A stretch of DNA of 64,000 bases from Myotis daubentonii (lineage: Eukaryota; Chordata; Mammalia; Chiroptera; Vespertilionidae). The stretch covers positions 67,468,787 through 67,532,786 of the forward strand of contig NC_081842.1 of assembly GCF_963259705.1 (NCBI RefSeq), in the 5' to 3' direction. Below, piece by piece: positions 34,392 through 44,929 of this stretch (within the stretch, counting starts at the first letter, position 1; every line of letters begins with the position of its first letter). Below the pieces are notes generated by a model. That model saw only the letters and a program-made list of their open reading frames with translations. It made no database searches and was not told where the DNA came from. The position numbers and the translations under genes were made by a program.

Positions 34392-36466
34392 CTACTCTGA
34401 ACTTAACATCTCCTGTGTCAAGAGTACTTCAGCCCGTAGTCTGCAAAGGAAAGGTAATTTTTCAGGGAAAAAGTAATGAACATCAGGATGAACAGAGGTG
34501 AAGGAACAGCGGCACTGCCCGCCGCTCTGTGCCTGTGAGATGCGGCCTGAGAGGCTGGCAGCCTTTCTCACCGGCCAGGCTGTGTGCTGGGTCGCTAGAG
34601 TGTGGGTCGCACTGCTCTGCATTTCCCTTCCCCTGCTCTGCATTTCCCTTCCCGTCAGTAATGGGATCTGAACGGCCCGGGCTCAGGTTCACAGCAAGTA
34701 CGCAGTCAAAGCTTGTGGAGGGGATGAAGGCTCCAGTCTGGCACGTCATCCTCCTCCTCTTGTCCAAGGCTGTCCAAACTCATTTCAGAGGAGAATAAAC
34801 ATTCCTTTGCCACACTTGCTGCTGCTCAGCTCTTTCTGCATTCTTTTTAAATTTGATCCTACTCACCCTGGCCATATTGTGTGTTTTCCTGCTACTTACT
34901 AACCAGGAGGACCAGTTGAGACTTTCCTCAACATTTTCTCTGGCAACCGAGTTAAGTTGACTGTGTATTATTGGCTCTGATCTTTCTCCTATGATTTCCT
35001 CTTGCTGCCCGAGAATCCTGTCCTGAACATCAAAGGCCTTCTTTGAAGATAAGGCCAAATTCACCATTAGGAAAAGAGAAATTATTTCCTAACTTTATTT
35101 CAGAAGATGGAACGACACAGAATCCCTCTGGGTTTTGTGAGATAAACACTGCCCGGGACATCGGATCACAAGGCATTCGCTGTAATACCGCTGACAGAGA
35201 CATAAACACAGGGCTTTCCTTGCCCAAACCTAAGCAGGACTTTTCCACAGCGGTCTTAGATGCCAAATCCCATAGGAAATGGTTTGCATGCAGCATGTCC
35301 AGGAGTGTGCCTAAGGGAAAGGGGGCTTCACGTGGCCAGCCCCGGGGAGAGAGGCCACCACTGTTTAGTCCAGTCCCACTTCAGTTGGATCCTTCCAATA
35401 CCAAATGAGGAGAGACATTCCATCTTCAAGTGGCAACACAAAACATGAAAAATGACGGACCCTGCAGGCCAGAGATGCTAGACTGTGGGCAGGAAACCTC
35501 ACCTGTTTCTTCTATTTCGTTGCTGCTGCTGCCATCAGCCGGTGTGAGTGTCGACAAGACTTCATGGGTCACGGGTTTCAGGAAGCTTGTGCTGGGACTG
35601 AGGAAAAAGAGAAGTGTCTCATCTTTTGAACAAGCAGATAAACAAACACTTCTGAAGTATTTGCTTTTTATAAGGAGCATTGCTACAAACCGGGGTGATT
35701 CCTTGTTAATCCATTTTATGCAAAAGAAAACAAAGAAAAAGCAGTTTTTCTAAGATCAGAGGCTTCCTTCAATCTCCAGTTACCTGGCTCCTTGCTAGAC
35801 ATGAAGAGAAAAGTGGATGAAGGACAATGACGGCATTGAAAACAATCTGTTGACCTTACAGAACCATTACCTGTGCATCCAGCATCCCCCTTTCATCAAT
35901 ATTCCCCAAATATCTCTCAAAAGCACATTCTTAGCTGGCTTCATACAAAGTAAGGTGGGTTTCCTGGGAAGAGGTTTGGGGTAAGGCAGTAAGCAAGAAA
36001 TGGGCCCAGCAAAGTCCAGGGCCAGAGACTGCCAGGCCAGGCTGGAGCAGAAGGCTCCTAGGGCGGTGCCATCACCATGCAGTGGGACGGAGCCACCTAT
36101 GAGAGGGCTAAGGAGTTTGGATTGTAAACTTCGACTGTTTTTGAGCTGGGTGGTAACTTGTTTGTAGGACTGATGGGAGATGGGTGGGGTAGACAGAGGA
36201 GAGTCCAGCCACGTGTCAGCAACAACTGTGATGGGCATGAACAAGTGTGGAGGTAGCAGGACTCGAGAGACGGTGTGGATGGTGGAATAATAAAAGGAAG
36301 AGCAGGAAAGACTAGATGAGCTTGGGAGGGAGTCTACCTCAGAGGCAGTGGAGATGCAGAGATCTGTGCTCAATGGTTTGAACCAGTGTGAATGGAGTCC
36401 ACAGGCAGAGCCAAGGCCCCAACCCAAGTTTCCTAATCGTCAGGGCAGTGCCACTTGAGCTGCATC
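34392..36466. other. BOC intron 1, unique sequence
   Basis: No gene is supported. A 20-bp tandem doubling (CTGCTCTGCATTTCCCTTCC) lies near 34612-34653. A 186-codon minus-strand open frame at 35867-36427 resembles nothing known. Confidence 0.45.
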
Positions 36467-36620
36467 TTTTAAGCCTTGCTTCCAGTATTGCTCCTCCCTT
36501 TCTCTAATCATCACCACCCTGAGGGGTCTAAGGAGGCACAAGCCCTATTGAGGAAGGCTTTTGGTAAACACGGATTTCTAGATTAAAAGCAAACACACTC
36601 TTCATCCCACCCCACCCCCA
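36467..36620. repeat. Direct duplication, copy 1
   Basis: About 150 bp is repeated in the same orientation 1.2 kb away at 37671-37820, with roughly 90% identity and one or two small indels. Both contain an identical run from ATTGAGGAAGGCTTTTGGTA through TAAACACGGATTTCTAGATT. It could be a pair of LTR fragments or a local duplication. Confidence 0.85.
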
Positions 36621-37670
36621 CCCGCGCCCCCAAATATTTAATGTAGCCTCATAAATGACGAAAAGATTACATGTGAGGGCTTCATATGGGAGCACTCTTA
36701 GGATTTGGTCGTTCCCACCAATAGCAAAAGGACTGGACATACCTGTTTTCTGAGTCTTTGGTCAAAAACATAAGAGAAGCTTCAGGGCTGTCACAACTAC
36801 GTGAAAAGTATTTACGCACATGGATGAAGAAACACAAGTTGTATTATAGCATGGGATTGTAGGTAATTTTCAAAAAGTTTCTTTATTAGTAGATGCTTGT
36901 GCAATAATTAAAAATGGGGGCAGGGCTAGTTTGGAGAACCACCCTTGGACTAAGAAAGCTTATTCTCCTGGGACAAGATGCTCCCAGCCCTGGGTCTGAT
37001 GTACTATAGATGCTATTGTACTGAAGTATGGAGATGACAAAGAAGTTCCATATATTAAAGTAAACAGATTTTTAAAAATCTAAAAAATCACTTTCTTTTC
37101 TCTCCCTCTCCAATTTCCATTTCCCCCCTCTTTCTTATTTTTCCTGACAGCAAGAAAGTTTGGAGTTTGAAGGAAAGAAAGCAAACTCCAGAGGCATAAT
37201 ACTATCTTTTGGTGCCAGGTTAATACTTTCTTATTCAGAGGCCAGAAAGTACTGGATAGTAATTATCTGTTGCACTTGGGGTTTCTTTGGTTTCTTCTCA
37301 CTTGTTTGAAAGACAAAGAGGGAAAAACCCTTATTCATGAATCATATCAGTGTCTTCGCTGAAATCTGAACCCAGACCCTCTAGGGCCTGTGAAAGACTG
37401 TGACCAGCAGGCTCACTTCTCACCCTCCTTGCTTAAACCCTGGGGTTCCCTCAGGAAGCCAACGGAATTGTTTCGTGAGTAAAATCTCCTACTCCTTCTT
37501 AGGGCATGGAAACCACAGATAAGTTGTTAAAGAGGGCTGGAAGCCCAAACACTTGAAAGAACAGTTCAAAGTCAGGAAAATCTCTGGACCCAAATTTGTA
37601 GGACGATGGAAAGGAACATAAATCACCCTCTTAGCACAAGTTGGCCAACCAATCAATAGCTCTCTGCTGA
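36621..37670. other. Sequence between the direct duplications
   Basis: This is about 1.05 kb of AT-rich DNA with no recognised coding domain. I see no retroviral gag, pol or env signature, so an LTR origin of the flanking duplications is not supported by the interior. Confidence 0.5.
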
Positions 37671-37820
37671 TTTTAAGCCTTGCTTCCGGTATTGGTCCTC
37701 CCTTTCTCTACCATTACCACCCTGAGGGGGTTGAGGAGGCAAAAGCCTTATTGAGGAAGGCTTTTGGTAAACACGGATTTCTAGATTAAAAACAAACACC
37801 CTCCTCATCCCGCCCCCCCA
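37671..37820. repeat. Direct duplication, copy 2
   Basis: Second copy of the block at 36467-36620. It starts TTTTAAGCCTTGCTTCCGGT and ends in a C-rich run. Differences from copy 1 are mainly single-base changes. Confidence 0.85.
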
Positions 37821-39430
37821 CCCTCTTCTTCCCAGACTTGGTCCTTGGTCAAGGAACCAATCATCCTGTCCTCTATCAACCTCCTCTCCCAAGTAAAGCC
37901 AACTCCAGTAGTTTAGGCAATTCTCTTAAGAAAATGTCTCTCCCAATGTTACTCTCTGAGATCTCTTGAAAGAGGACAAAAGGGACAGTGTCTGTCATCT
38001 CAAACCTCAGACAATCCTCAGAATGTGTACGTAGTGTCGACATTCTCTAGCCACCTGAAGGGCCAAACTCTAGGTGATAGATGGGGGCAGACAGGGTCAG
38101 CAAAGAGGCACAATAAGGTAACTCCTACTTCTTTCATTTTTACCTCTTTCCATAAACTCAAAGACTCATCTGGTAAGAAAATCATAACTCCACTGCTGTT
38201 CCCTCCCTGCCTCTATCCCACTGACCCCAAGGTGCTTCAGGATTACCATGGGAACTTTCTGGGTTTCAATTACCAGACCATTAAAAAGTGCCAATTATAA
38301 GACCTCAGAAACGTTCCTGGGTAACCTGTTACACACCTCAAAATGGCCACGCTGCTGCCTCAGAGTCACTTCAAGTAAAGTTTAGAAAACAGTTCCCCCA
38401 GCTGTACTGAGCCCTCCAGCCCCCACCTCAGTCCAAGACCCTGTTTTAATATTGTCTATACTGCCCTTGAGAGAATAGGGATTAATTTATTAGCTGTAAC
38501 CAGCAGGGTGAAAAAAAACACAAACCCCATCACAGAGCTGGGCTGCCGACTCAGGGTCCAGTTGTGGGATAAATCAGAAATGTATGTGCATTCAAGAATT
38601 TTGAAAATGACATTTGTTCAATGGCCAATATTTGCAAAGTTCTGGGCAACAGAGAACTAGGTGACAAATAGGAGCAGGGTACAGGGCACTTGGGGGTGGC
38701 ACAAGGGCCTGACACCAAAATATGCTTTTCACTCAGTCCACTCAAGGAGGTTAACTCTGGGCCAAAAACTTGTGAGCCCATCTGAACCAGCTGAGAAGGG
38801 ATGGGGGAGGGGCGGAACACCCCACCACACCCAGAAAGTGCCTGTTTAGGACCGCTGGTGTGCGGTTTGGGTATTCTTAGCTTCACTGCCACATCTCTGG
38901 AGCGACACAATAACCATTCAAGTAACCCTGCCACTGCCATCCCCATCCCCAAGACAAACTCCATAAAACAAACCTTCAATTCCTCTGGTCTGTCTGCTCA
39001 CCACCCCTCAAAATTCTCCCATCACCTGGAGCAGACTAACCTCGGGCATCCTGAAGGGTTTAGCAGGGCCTTCAAAACCCAGGCAGAAAATTCTTCCTAG
39101 GTTCCTGGCCCCTCCCCACAGCCCCTTCCCACTTGTTCAGCGGTTCATTGCCCCACCTTCTCACAGTTATACAAACAAAAACTCCAAGAGCACAACCCCA
39201 GGAGCACGCTGCGCGCGAGCGCGCGCGCGCACACACACTCCTTTTTACTGCTGCCCCAACCCCACAGACACCTCTGGACACCCCACTGCAGCCTCGTCCC
39301 TTCCACCCCTACAGCTGGGGATGCTCATTTTAAACGCCAATGCCATAAACCCTCACCCCCTAACAAGACCAAACTGGTGTTGGGTGGTTCTGTGTGTTTG
39401 TCAATCCCCATGTGGGCTTCTCCCCATGTG
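37821..39430. other. BOC intron 1 near the promoter
   Basis: No gene is supported. An alternating GC/CA tract (CGCGAGCGCGCGCGCGCACA) lies at 39209-39238. A 16-bp unit CTCCCCATGTGGGCTT is tandemly repeated at about 39404-39440. Confidence 0.5.
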
Positions 39431-39837
39431 GGTTTCTCCCCGTGGTCCGGCGCACGGAGCCAGAGCACTGGTGTCAACCTTCGGGGAAGTTTGGGAGGCT
39501 ATCCCTGAGCTTCCTCCAGCCCAGGAGCTTCCGGGAGCCACCGGCCAGCCCGCACCGCAGGGAACAGGGAACGAAATGCGGCGCCCCAGGCACCCCCCGG
39601 CCCGCCGCGTCCCCACTCCTCGTCCCGGCGCCGGTGCGCCCCGCCTCGGCCGCAGCCACCGCCAGACCCGCGCGGGCCGAGCGCTCGGACCCGCTCCGGC
39701 TCCCCGCGTGTCCCCATCAGCCACCCGCTGGCGCTTCCTCGGCTTCGCTGGCCTGCGGTCGCCTCCCGCCCCCTCCCTCCCCAAACCAACAAATAAACAC
39801 AACTTTTTATGAAAAGAAAACAAACTTCAGCGACGTG

Positions 39838-39844
39838 ACTCACC
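39838..39844 (-). promoter_or_regulatory. BOC: Candidate BOC exon 1 splice donor
   Basis: The minus strand reads AG|GTGAGT, with the exon ending at 39844 and the intron starting at 39843. The phase is irrelevant because exon 1 is untranslated. Confidence 0.5.
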
Positions 39845-40063
39845 TCTGGTGCAGCCGGCTCCTGGGAAGGGAGAGCCGGCCCGGGGCCAGCGTGGTGAGC
39901 GCGGAGAGAGCCCCACAGCACCGCACCGCGCGGACACGCAACCCGCACAGTGACACGCAGCAACGCGCAGCACCGGAGAGCGCCGCGGCGGGAGCAACAA
40001 AGGAGCCCGGAGTGCGGGCCGGGAGCGAGGGCGCGTGCGGGCGCGTGCGGCTGCGGCGGGCGT

Positions 40064-40158
40064 GATTGTGAGTGTGTGTGAGTGTGTGTGTGTGAGTGTG
40101 TGTGTGTGCGCGCGCGCGTGTGTGTGTGTGTGCGCTTGTGTGTGTGCGCGCGCGCGGC
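40064..40158. repeat. (TG)n / (CG)n alternating purine-pyrimidine tract
   Basis: About 95 bases of TG units are broken by AGTG and by three CG runs (GCGCGCGCGC at 40108-40118 and 40147-40156). This composition strongly favours left-handed Z-DNA, and it sits inside the promoter island. Confidence 0.95.
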
Positions 40159-40400
40159 TGACACCGCGGGCCGGGCTCAGGGTCCCCGCGGCAGGAAGCG
40201 GGGCCCGCGGCGGCGGCGGCAGCAGGACAAGGCAGGGGACGCCGCGCCGGGCGCACCCGGTCCCTCCATATGGAAGAAGCTTTTTTGGATGACTGAACTC
40301 GCAGACAATATCTTCTTTTGCTTCTCCTGCCTAGGAACCTCCCATTACCGCGCGAGGCGGAGGAGGGGGGCCGAGAAGGCGGGGAGGAGGGGGAGGAGCA

Positions 40401-41066
40401 AAATGGAGCAAAGAAAACGTCTTGGAAAGGAAGCTGGAAAAAAAAGTCTCCCAAACTCAGTTTTCCTCCTAACACCCATTTTCTTTCTGTTGCGCCTTCG
40501 TCTCGCGCTTCCCCCAGCTCCTCTCTTTCCAATACAAATGGGATGTCCTCTGCCTTTCGCCCACACCCGCGGGCTCCCCTGGACACCCACTTTCTCCTTA
40601 GCTTAACCTGGGACCCTTGCTCTCATAGGCTATCCTCCTCCCTCCAGTCTCTTCTCCCCAAGCTTTTTTCTGACATCCCTCCTCGCAATAGTCTCTCATT
40701 CAAGCTGCAAACTATTGACTAAATCATTAAAAGCAACTTCTTTTATTAAACTTGACCCCCCCCTCCCCTAAAGTTCGTTAGCAACTGTGGAGAAAATGAT
40801 AAGGAAACCAGTCTTGGGGAAGCCCCAAGGCCACCTCCCCGGACACCCCCCCAACCCGCCCCCCCCCCTCCGGTGGATTGGAGAGGGAGGGCTTGCCGTC
40901 CTCGTTGACAGCGCCCTGCCCTGACCTCCATTCATCATCCCAGGATGGAGGAGCAAGGAAAAGGGTGAGAGGGGGAGGGCGAGTGGCTCCAGAGAAAAGT
41001 TATCTCCGCGTGTGCGTGTGTGTGTGTTAAGTCCTCTCTTTAGTGTTGGGCAGGAAACATTCAGAA
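40401..41066. other. Upstream flank of the CpG island
   Basis: No gene is recognised. C-rich runs lie at 40757-40768 and 40849-40870. This and everything to the right is presumed intergenic. Confidence 0.5.
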
Positions 41067-41500
41067 TAGCGGTTCTCAAACTTGAGTTGCATCAGAACCC
41101 CCAGGAGGCTTATTAAAACACAGTCTGCTGGGCCCCACCCCCAGAGTTTCTGAGCCAGCAGGGTCTGGGGTGGGCCCCGGGAATTTTCATTTCTAGTAAG
41201 TTCCCAGGTGCTGATGCCGCTGCTGGTCCAGGGCCACATTTTATTTATTCATTATTTATCTTTTTATTTTATTATTTTTTACTTAAAAATTTTAATTGAT
41301 TTCAGAGAGAAAGAAGAAGGGAGGAGGGGAGAGAGGTAGAGACATCAATGAGAGATAAACATGATTGGCTGCCTCCTGAAGCCCCTACTGGGGATCAAGC
41401 ATGTGCTCTGACCTGGAATCCAACCAGCCACCTCCTGGTGCATGGAACCACGCTCAACCAACTAAGCCACACCTGCCCCGTGAGGGCCACATTTAAAAAC
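41067..41500. repeat. MER5-type hAT-Charlie element split by a Ves SINE
   Basis: GCGGTTCTCAAACTTGAGTT, TGCTGGGCCCCACCCCCAGA and GGTCTGGGGTGGGCCCCGGG match a MER5-type consensus. The element runs to about 41241 and resumes after the SINE at 41483 (GGGCCACATTTAAAAACTAC). Confidence 0.85.
41242..41482 (-). mobile_element. Ves SINE inside a MER5 element
   Basis: Reverse-orientation SINE: long A/T tail, TTGATTTCAGAGAGAAAGAA, GGCTGCCTCCTGAAGCCCCT, CCAACTAAGCCACACCTGCC. It is flanked by a 12-bp duplication AGGGCCACATTT at 41230-41241 and 41483-41494, which dates it after the MER5. Confidence 0.93.
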
Positions 41501-42394
41501 TACTTTTTCAGGGTATTGAGAAGTCAAACATATGCTGAGTTGGTGGCATGTTAGGTCCCCTTATTCTTTGTGGATGAAACATAAATTGTGAAGGGTCATT
41601 TCATACCCTTATATGGCCATTGAGTGAACCAAGACCCAAAAGGGTTAAGGTGTTTATTCAAAGTGGACCTGAGTTTGTGCAAAAGTGGGAAGGAAGGTGA
41701 CCTGGGAGTTGGTCAGGCAGGCCAAGAGTGGGTCCAGAGTGACAGTGCTGCCCCCCCCCCCCTTGGGAGTCAGGATGCCACTGTGTGGCTTTGAAAAAGT
41801 CACCACCTTTCTGGGCCTCTGGACCTCAATTTTGTTCTCTTTAGTTTCTCATCAGTAAAAATACATACTTTATGCTGAATATATGATTTTAATAGAATCT
41901 GAATAGAAAGATGTTTAAAAGGGCAACATAAATATATTTTATACATTTTCAGCAAGATGAAAAAGACTATGAACCCCCTCTTTGAACTATATACTTGTAT
42001 TCTTTCCTCTCCTTTCTTCTCTTGTTTCTTCCCTCCCCACTATCCTTCTCTTTTAATAGCCAACATTCTCCCTCCAACATTCTCCAAGACCTGTTTTCCC
42101 CCCCAGTCAATTATGATGTTAGCTTCTACCTTCTTACTGTCCTCCTTCTGAGGCACAACTCAGGCCTACAACTCCTGGGGTCCACCCTGGGTACAGAACT
42201 CTTCATTTCCCAAGGGAATGGGTCAGCCAGCTTTCCACTGCACTGAAAATACCCCCTTTCCCCACAGCCCCACCAAGGGGATCCTGCTGTTTGGTTTTCA
42301 AAGATGATTCCAAGTATCACTGGTAATGTGGGAGTCCAATGAGAACAGATGCATGAACTTTTCATTGATTCTTCAATTTCCTATATATAGGAAA
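41501..42394. other. Intergenic, no gene seen
   Basis: A stretch at 41825-41950 resembles 45005-45125 (TACATACTT..., AAAGGGCAACATAAA) and is probably the same old L1-type repeat. The rest is unassigned. Confidence 0.45.
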
Positions 42395-42465
42395 ATATAT
42401 ATATGTATATATATACATATACATATATACATATACATATATATACATATACATATATATATATT
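42395..42465. repeat. (TATATACA)n AT-rich microsatellite
   Basis: Alternating TATATA/TACATA units directly abut the HeliBat 3' end. Confidence 0.92.
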
Positions 42466-43099
42466 TTAGAGGCCCAGTGCACAAATTTGTGCACAGGTGG
42501 GGTCCGGGGTCCGGCCAGCCCGGCCCAAATCGGGGCAGATCAGGGTTGGGCCTGTTGAAAGGAGATGGTGGGAGGTTGGCCGGCTGGTCCGCCCTGATTG
42601 GGGCTGACCAGGGCTGGGCCGGCTGGAGGAAGGGGCCATGGGCAACTGGCCCCTGATTGGGGTTGGGGGGACGATTGGGGGTGGAGCTGGCCATGGGGAG
42701 GGGCTGTGGGCGGTGGGCCAGCTGGCTCCACCCCTAATTGGGGTGGGGAGGCCCATCTGGGATGCAGGATGGTGGGGGCCCATCAGGGGCGTGGCTGGCG
42801 GGGGGGAGGGGTTGCAGGAGGTTGGAGGGCCAGCCCCGCCCCATATTGGGGTGGGCTGGCTGGGGAGAGGGGCCTATCATGGTGGGGCTGGCTGATCGGG
42901 CAGGGCTGGCCAGGGGAAGGGAGGGGGTGTTTGGCCAGCCAGCCTGCTCTTGATCAGGGTGGGAGAATCCACCCTGCATGCTGGCAGGGGGGAGGGGCCC
43001 TGAGGTTGGCTGGCTGGCCCCACCCCCTGATCAGCCAGTTTGCTGGCCACCGGTAGTTATGGTCATATGGCCGTTATGGTCACTGGTTTTTTATATAGA
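42466..43099 (-). mobile_element. HeliBat Helitron, GC-rich variant
   Basis: Read on the minus strand it starts A|TCTATATAA at 43099 and ends in the hairpin (GCACAAATTTGTGC) and CTAA, which fits the Helitron CTRR rule. The interior is a GC-rich array of degenerate GGCTGGCC / GGGGTGGG units with no open frame of note. It is 634 bp and non-autonomous. Confidence 0.88.
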
Positions 43100-43556
43100 T
43101 AGGTAGATATTACTCAACATCTCCAAGATTTCCCTTACCTCTTCACATTGTCCTAGGACTTACTCCCAGGATTCTCCATACCCTCTATTCTGGCCTTTGG
43201 GTCTCACCCTGGACTCCGTGGAAAGGAGTCAGAGCACAGCAGGAAACAAAGATTATCACAGTCTTCACCCACACTATTTAGCCAGGAGAAAAACCCATGG
43301 CCTTGTAATTAACAGAAGAGTCATCCCAGGCTGTCCACATGGCTGCTCATCCTTCCCATACAGTTTAGACAGAATGCAGATCACAGCTTAATTGAGAGGG
43401 CTTAATTCTGCTGCAGCAGCAAGCACACTGTTGGCACCTCTGATAACATATCTTACTGTTGCTATGGCTCTTTGTATTAATATAATTGTGTTTGTTGTTA
43501 TTATTCCTGTTAAGAACATTGTATCTCTGAACTCTCCCCCTTTGCCTTGCTTAATT
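43100..43556. other. Intergenic, no gene seen
   Basis: Unassigned sequence with no recognised motif. Confidence 0.5.
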
Positions 43557-43612
43557 CTCCCTCCCTCCCTCCCTCCCTCCCTCCCTCCCTCCCTCCCTCC
43601 CTCCCTCCCTCT
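43557..43612. repeat. (CTCC)n microsatellite
   Basis: About 13-14 units, uninterrupted. Confidence 0.97.
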
Positions 43613-44019
43613 CTGTTAATTTCTCTATTCTAACCCTCCCCACCCCATAGTAGCCCTGAGCCATCGTAGTCAGAGACTGGGCTTCTGGTAAGATGCTTTC
43701 TGCTCCTCTTCACTCTGCTGTTCAAGGTGACTTCCCTCTGGCATCTTACTTTCTTATGGGCTTTCTGAGCCTCCGTCAAGAAGGAAGCATTTAGTATGGA
43801 GGCGATCATCACATTTATTATGTTTGGGGGGCAGGCAGGGGCTGTGGGTCTAATAAGTCAGCACATCACTAAGGCTGTGCAGAGTAACTGGAAGGAATCC
43901 CAGTGAGTGAGGTGAAGAGAGGGGCGTTCCCTCCTCAGTGTGCTGCAGGTACTACCTGTATCATAAAAACAGAGAGCTAGGTTGTGAAAGCGATCTGGAG
44001 AGGATTATGCTGAGAAAAT

Positions 44020-44340
44020 TACTAAGATGTAGACAAAGAGAATAATTTTCTCTCTTTTTAATATAAATCTGTTCTACCCAGAGGGAAGGGGGCTTGGGGG
44101 ACTGGGTGAAAAGGTGAATGGATTAAGAAGTGCAAATTGGTCGTTATAAAATAGTCACAGTGATGTAAAGTACAGCATAGGAAATATAGTCAATGATATT
44201 GTAATGACCATGTATGGTATCAGGTGGTCTATCAGGGGGAACAATTTGTAGGCATATGATTCACTATGCTGCACACCTGAAACTAATACAAAATAATATT
44301 GAATGCAAATTGTATTTGAAAAATAAAAGTTAAAAAATTC
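44020..44340 (+). repeat. L1 3' end, laurasiatherian type
   Basis: AAGAAGTGCAAATTGGTCGT, ATGTAAAGTACAGCATAGGA, AATATAGTCAATGATATTGT, CACACCTGAAACTAATACAA and the A-rich tail follow a typical L1 3' UTR of bats and related orders. The 5' limit is uncertain. Confidence 0.8.
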
Positions 44341-44359
44341 CAAATACATTATATACAAG

Positions 44360-44361
<2 letters not shown>

Positions 44362-44416
<55 letters not shown>
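44362..44416. repeat. (AC)n microsatellite
   Basis: About 27 AC units, directly abutting the HeliBat at 44418. Confidence 0.97.
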
Positions 44417-44417
<1 letters not shown>

Positions 44418-44419
<2 letters not shown>

Positions 44420-44854
44420 AGAAGCCTGGTGCACAAAATTTGTGCACTGGAGGGGGGAGGGGTGTCCCTCAGCCCAGCCTGCACCCTCTCTAATCTGGGA
44501 CCCCTCAGGGGATGTCCAACTGCCAGTTTAGGCCCGATCCCACAGGGATCACAATTCGGGACTGCTGGCTCCCAACTGCTCGCCTGCCTGATTGCCACTA
44601 ACCACTTCTGCCTGCCAGCCTGATCACTCCCTAATCACTCCCCTGCCGGCCCGATTGCCCCCAACTGCCCTCCCCTGCCAGCCTGGTCGCCCCCAACTGC
44701 CCTCCCCTGCCGACCATCTTGTGGTGGCCATCTTGTGATGACATGGGGCAACCATCTTGTGATGACATGGTGGAGGCCATATTGTGACCACATGGGGGCA
44801 GCCATCTGTGTGATGGTGTGATGGTGAATTTGCATATTACCTCTTTATTATATA

Positions 44855-44857
<3 letters not shown>
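44418..44857 (-). mobile_element. HeliBat Helitron
   Basis: On the minus strand it starts A|TCCTATATAATAAAGAGGTA and ends with the hairpin (GTGCACAAATTTTGTGCACC) and CTAG. It contains several CCATCTTGTG repeats, which read CACAAGATGG in the element's own orientation. It is 440 bp and non-coding. It sits exactly between an (AC)n and an (AT)n microsatellite. Confidence 0.93.

Positions 44858-44900
<43 letters not shown>
44858..44900. repeat. (AT)n microsatellite
   Basis: About 21 AT units abutting the HeliBat 5' end. Confidence 0.96.
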
Positions 44901-44902
<2 letters not shown>

Positions 44903-44929
44903 TCCTGATTATTGAAAAAAAAAATTAGA

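Larger units (their letters stand above)
4048..39843 (-). other. BOC: BOC intron 1 (inferred, about 35.8 kb)
   Basis: This is the region between the exon 2 acceptor and the candidate exon 1 donor in the CpG island. A very long first intron following a CpG-island untranslated exon is common for developmental receptor genes. Further untranslated exons inside it cannot be excluded from sequence alone. Repeats and candidate regulatory stretches within it are listed separately. Confidence 0.6.
39431..40400 (-). promoter_or_regulatory. BOC: CpG island; likely BOC promoter and untranslated exon 1
   Basis: This is the only long GC- and CpG-dense stretch in the window. On the minus strand it contains CTGCACCAGAG|GTGAGT, a near-perfect splice donor, which would end an untranslated exon 1 at 39844. 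No TATA box is obvious, as usual for CpG-island promoters, and the start site cannot be fixed (40.0-40.3 kb is plausible). The several long open frames here on both strands are GC artefacts. A lncRNA promoter is the main alternative reading. Confidence 0.65.

Noticed and set aside
35867..36427. 186-codon minus-strand open frame
   Set aside because: No family resemblance; serine/leucine-rich product, probably chance.
36467..37820. Endogenous retrovirus with paired LTRs
   Set aside because: The two blocks are only 150 bp and no gag, pol or env remnant lies between them. Kept as an unexplained duplication.
39321..40606. Several long open frames (160-250 codons) on both strands
   Set aside because: They lie in the CpG island, where high GC removes stop codons. 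The products are arginine/proline/alanine-rich with no domain.
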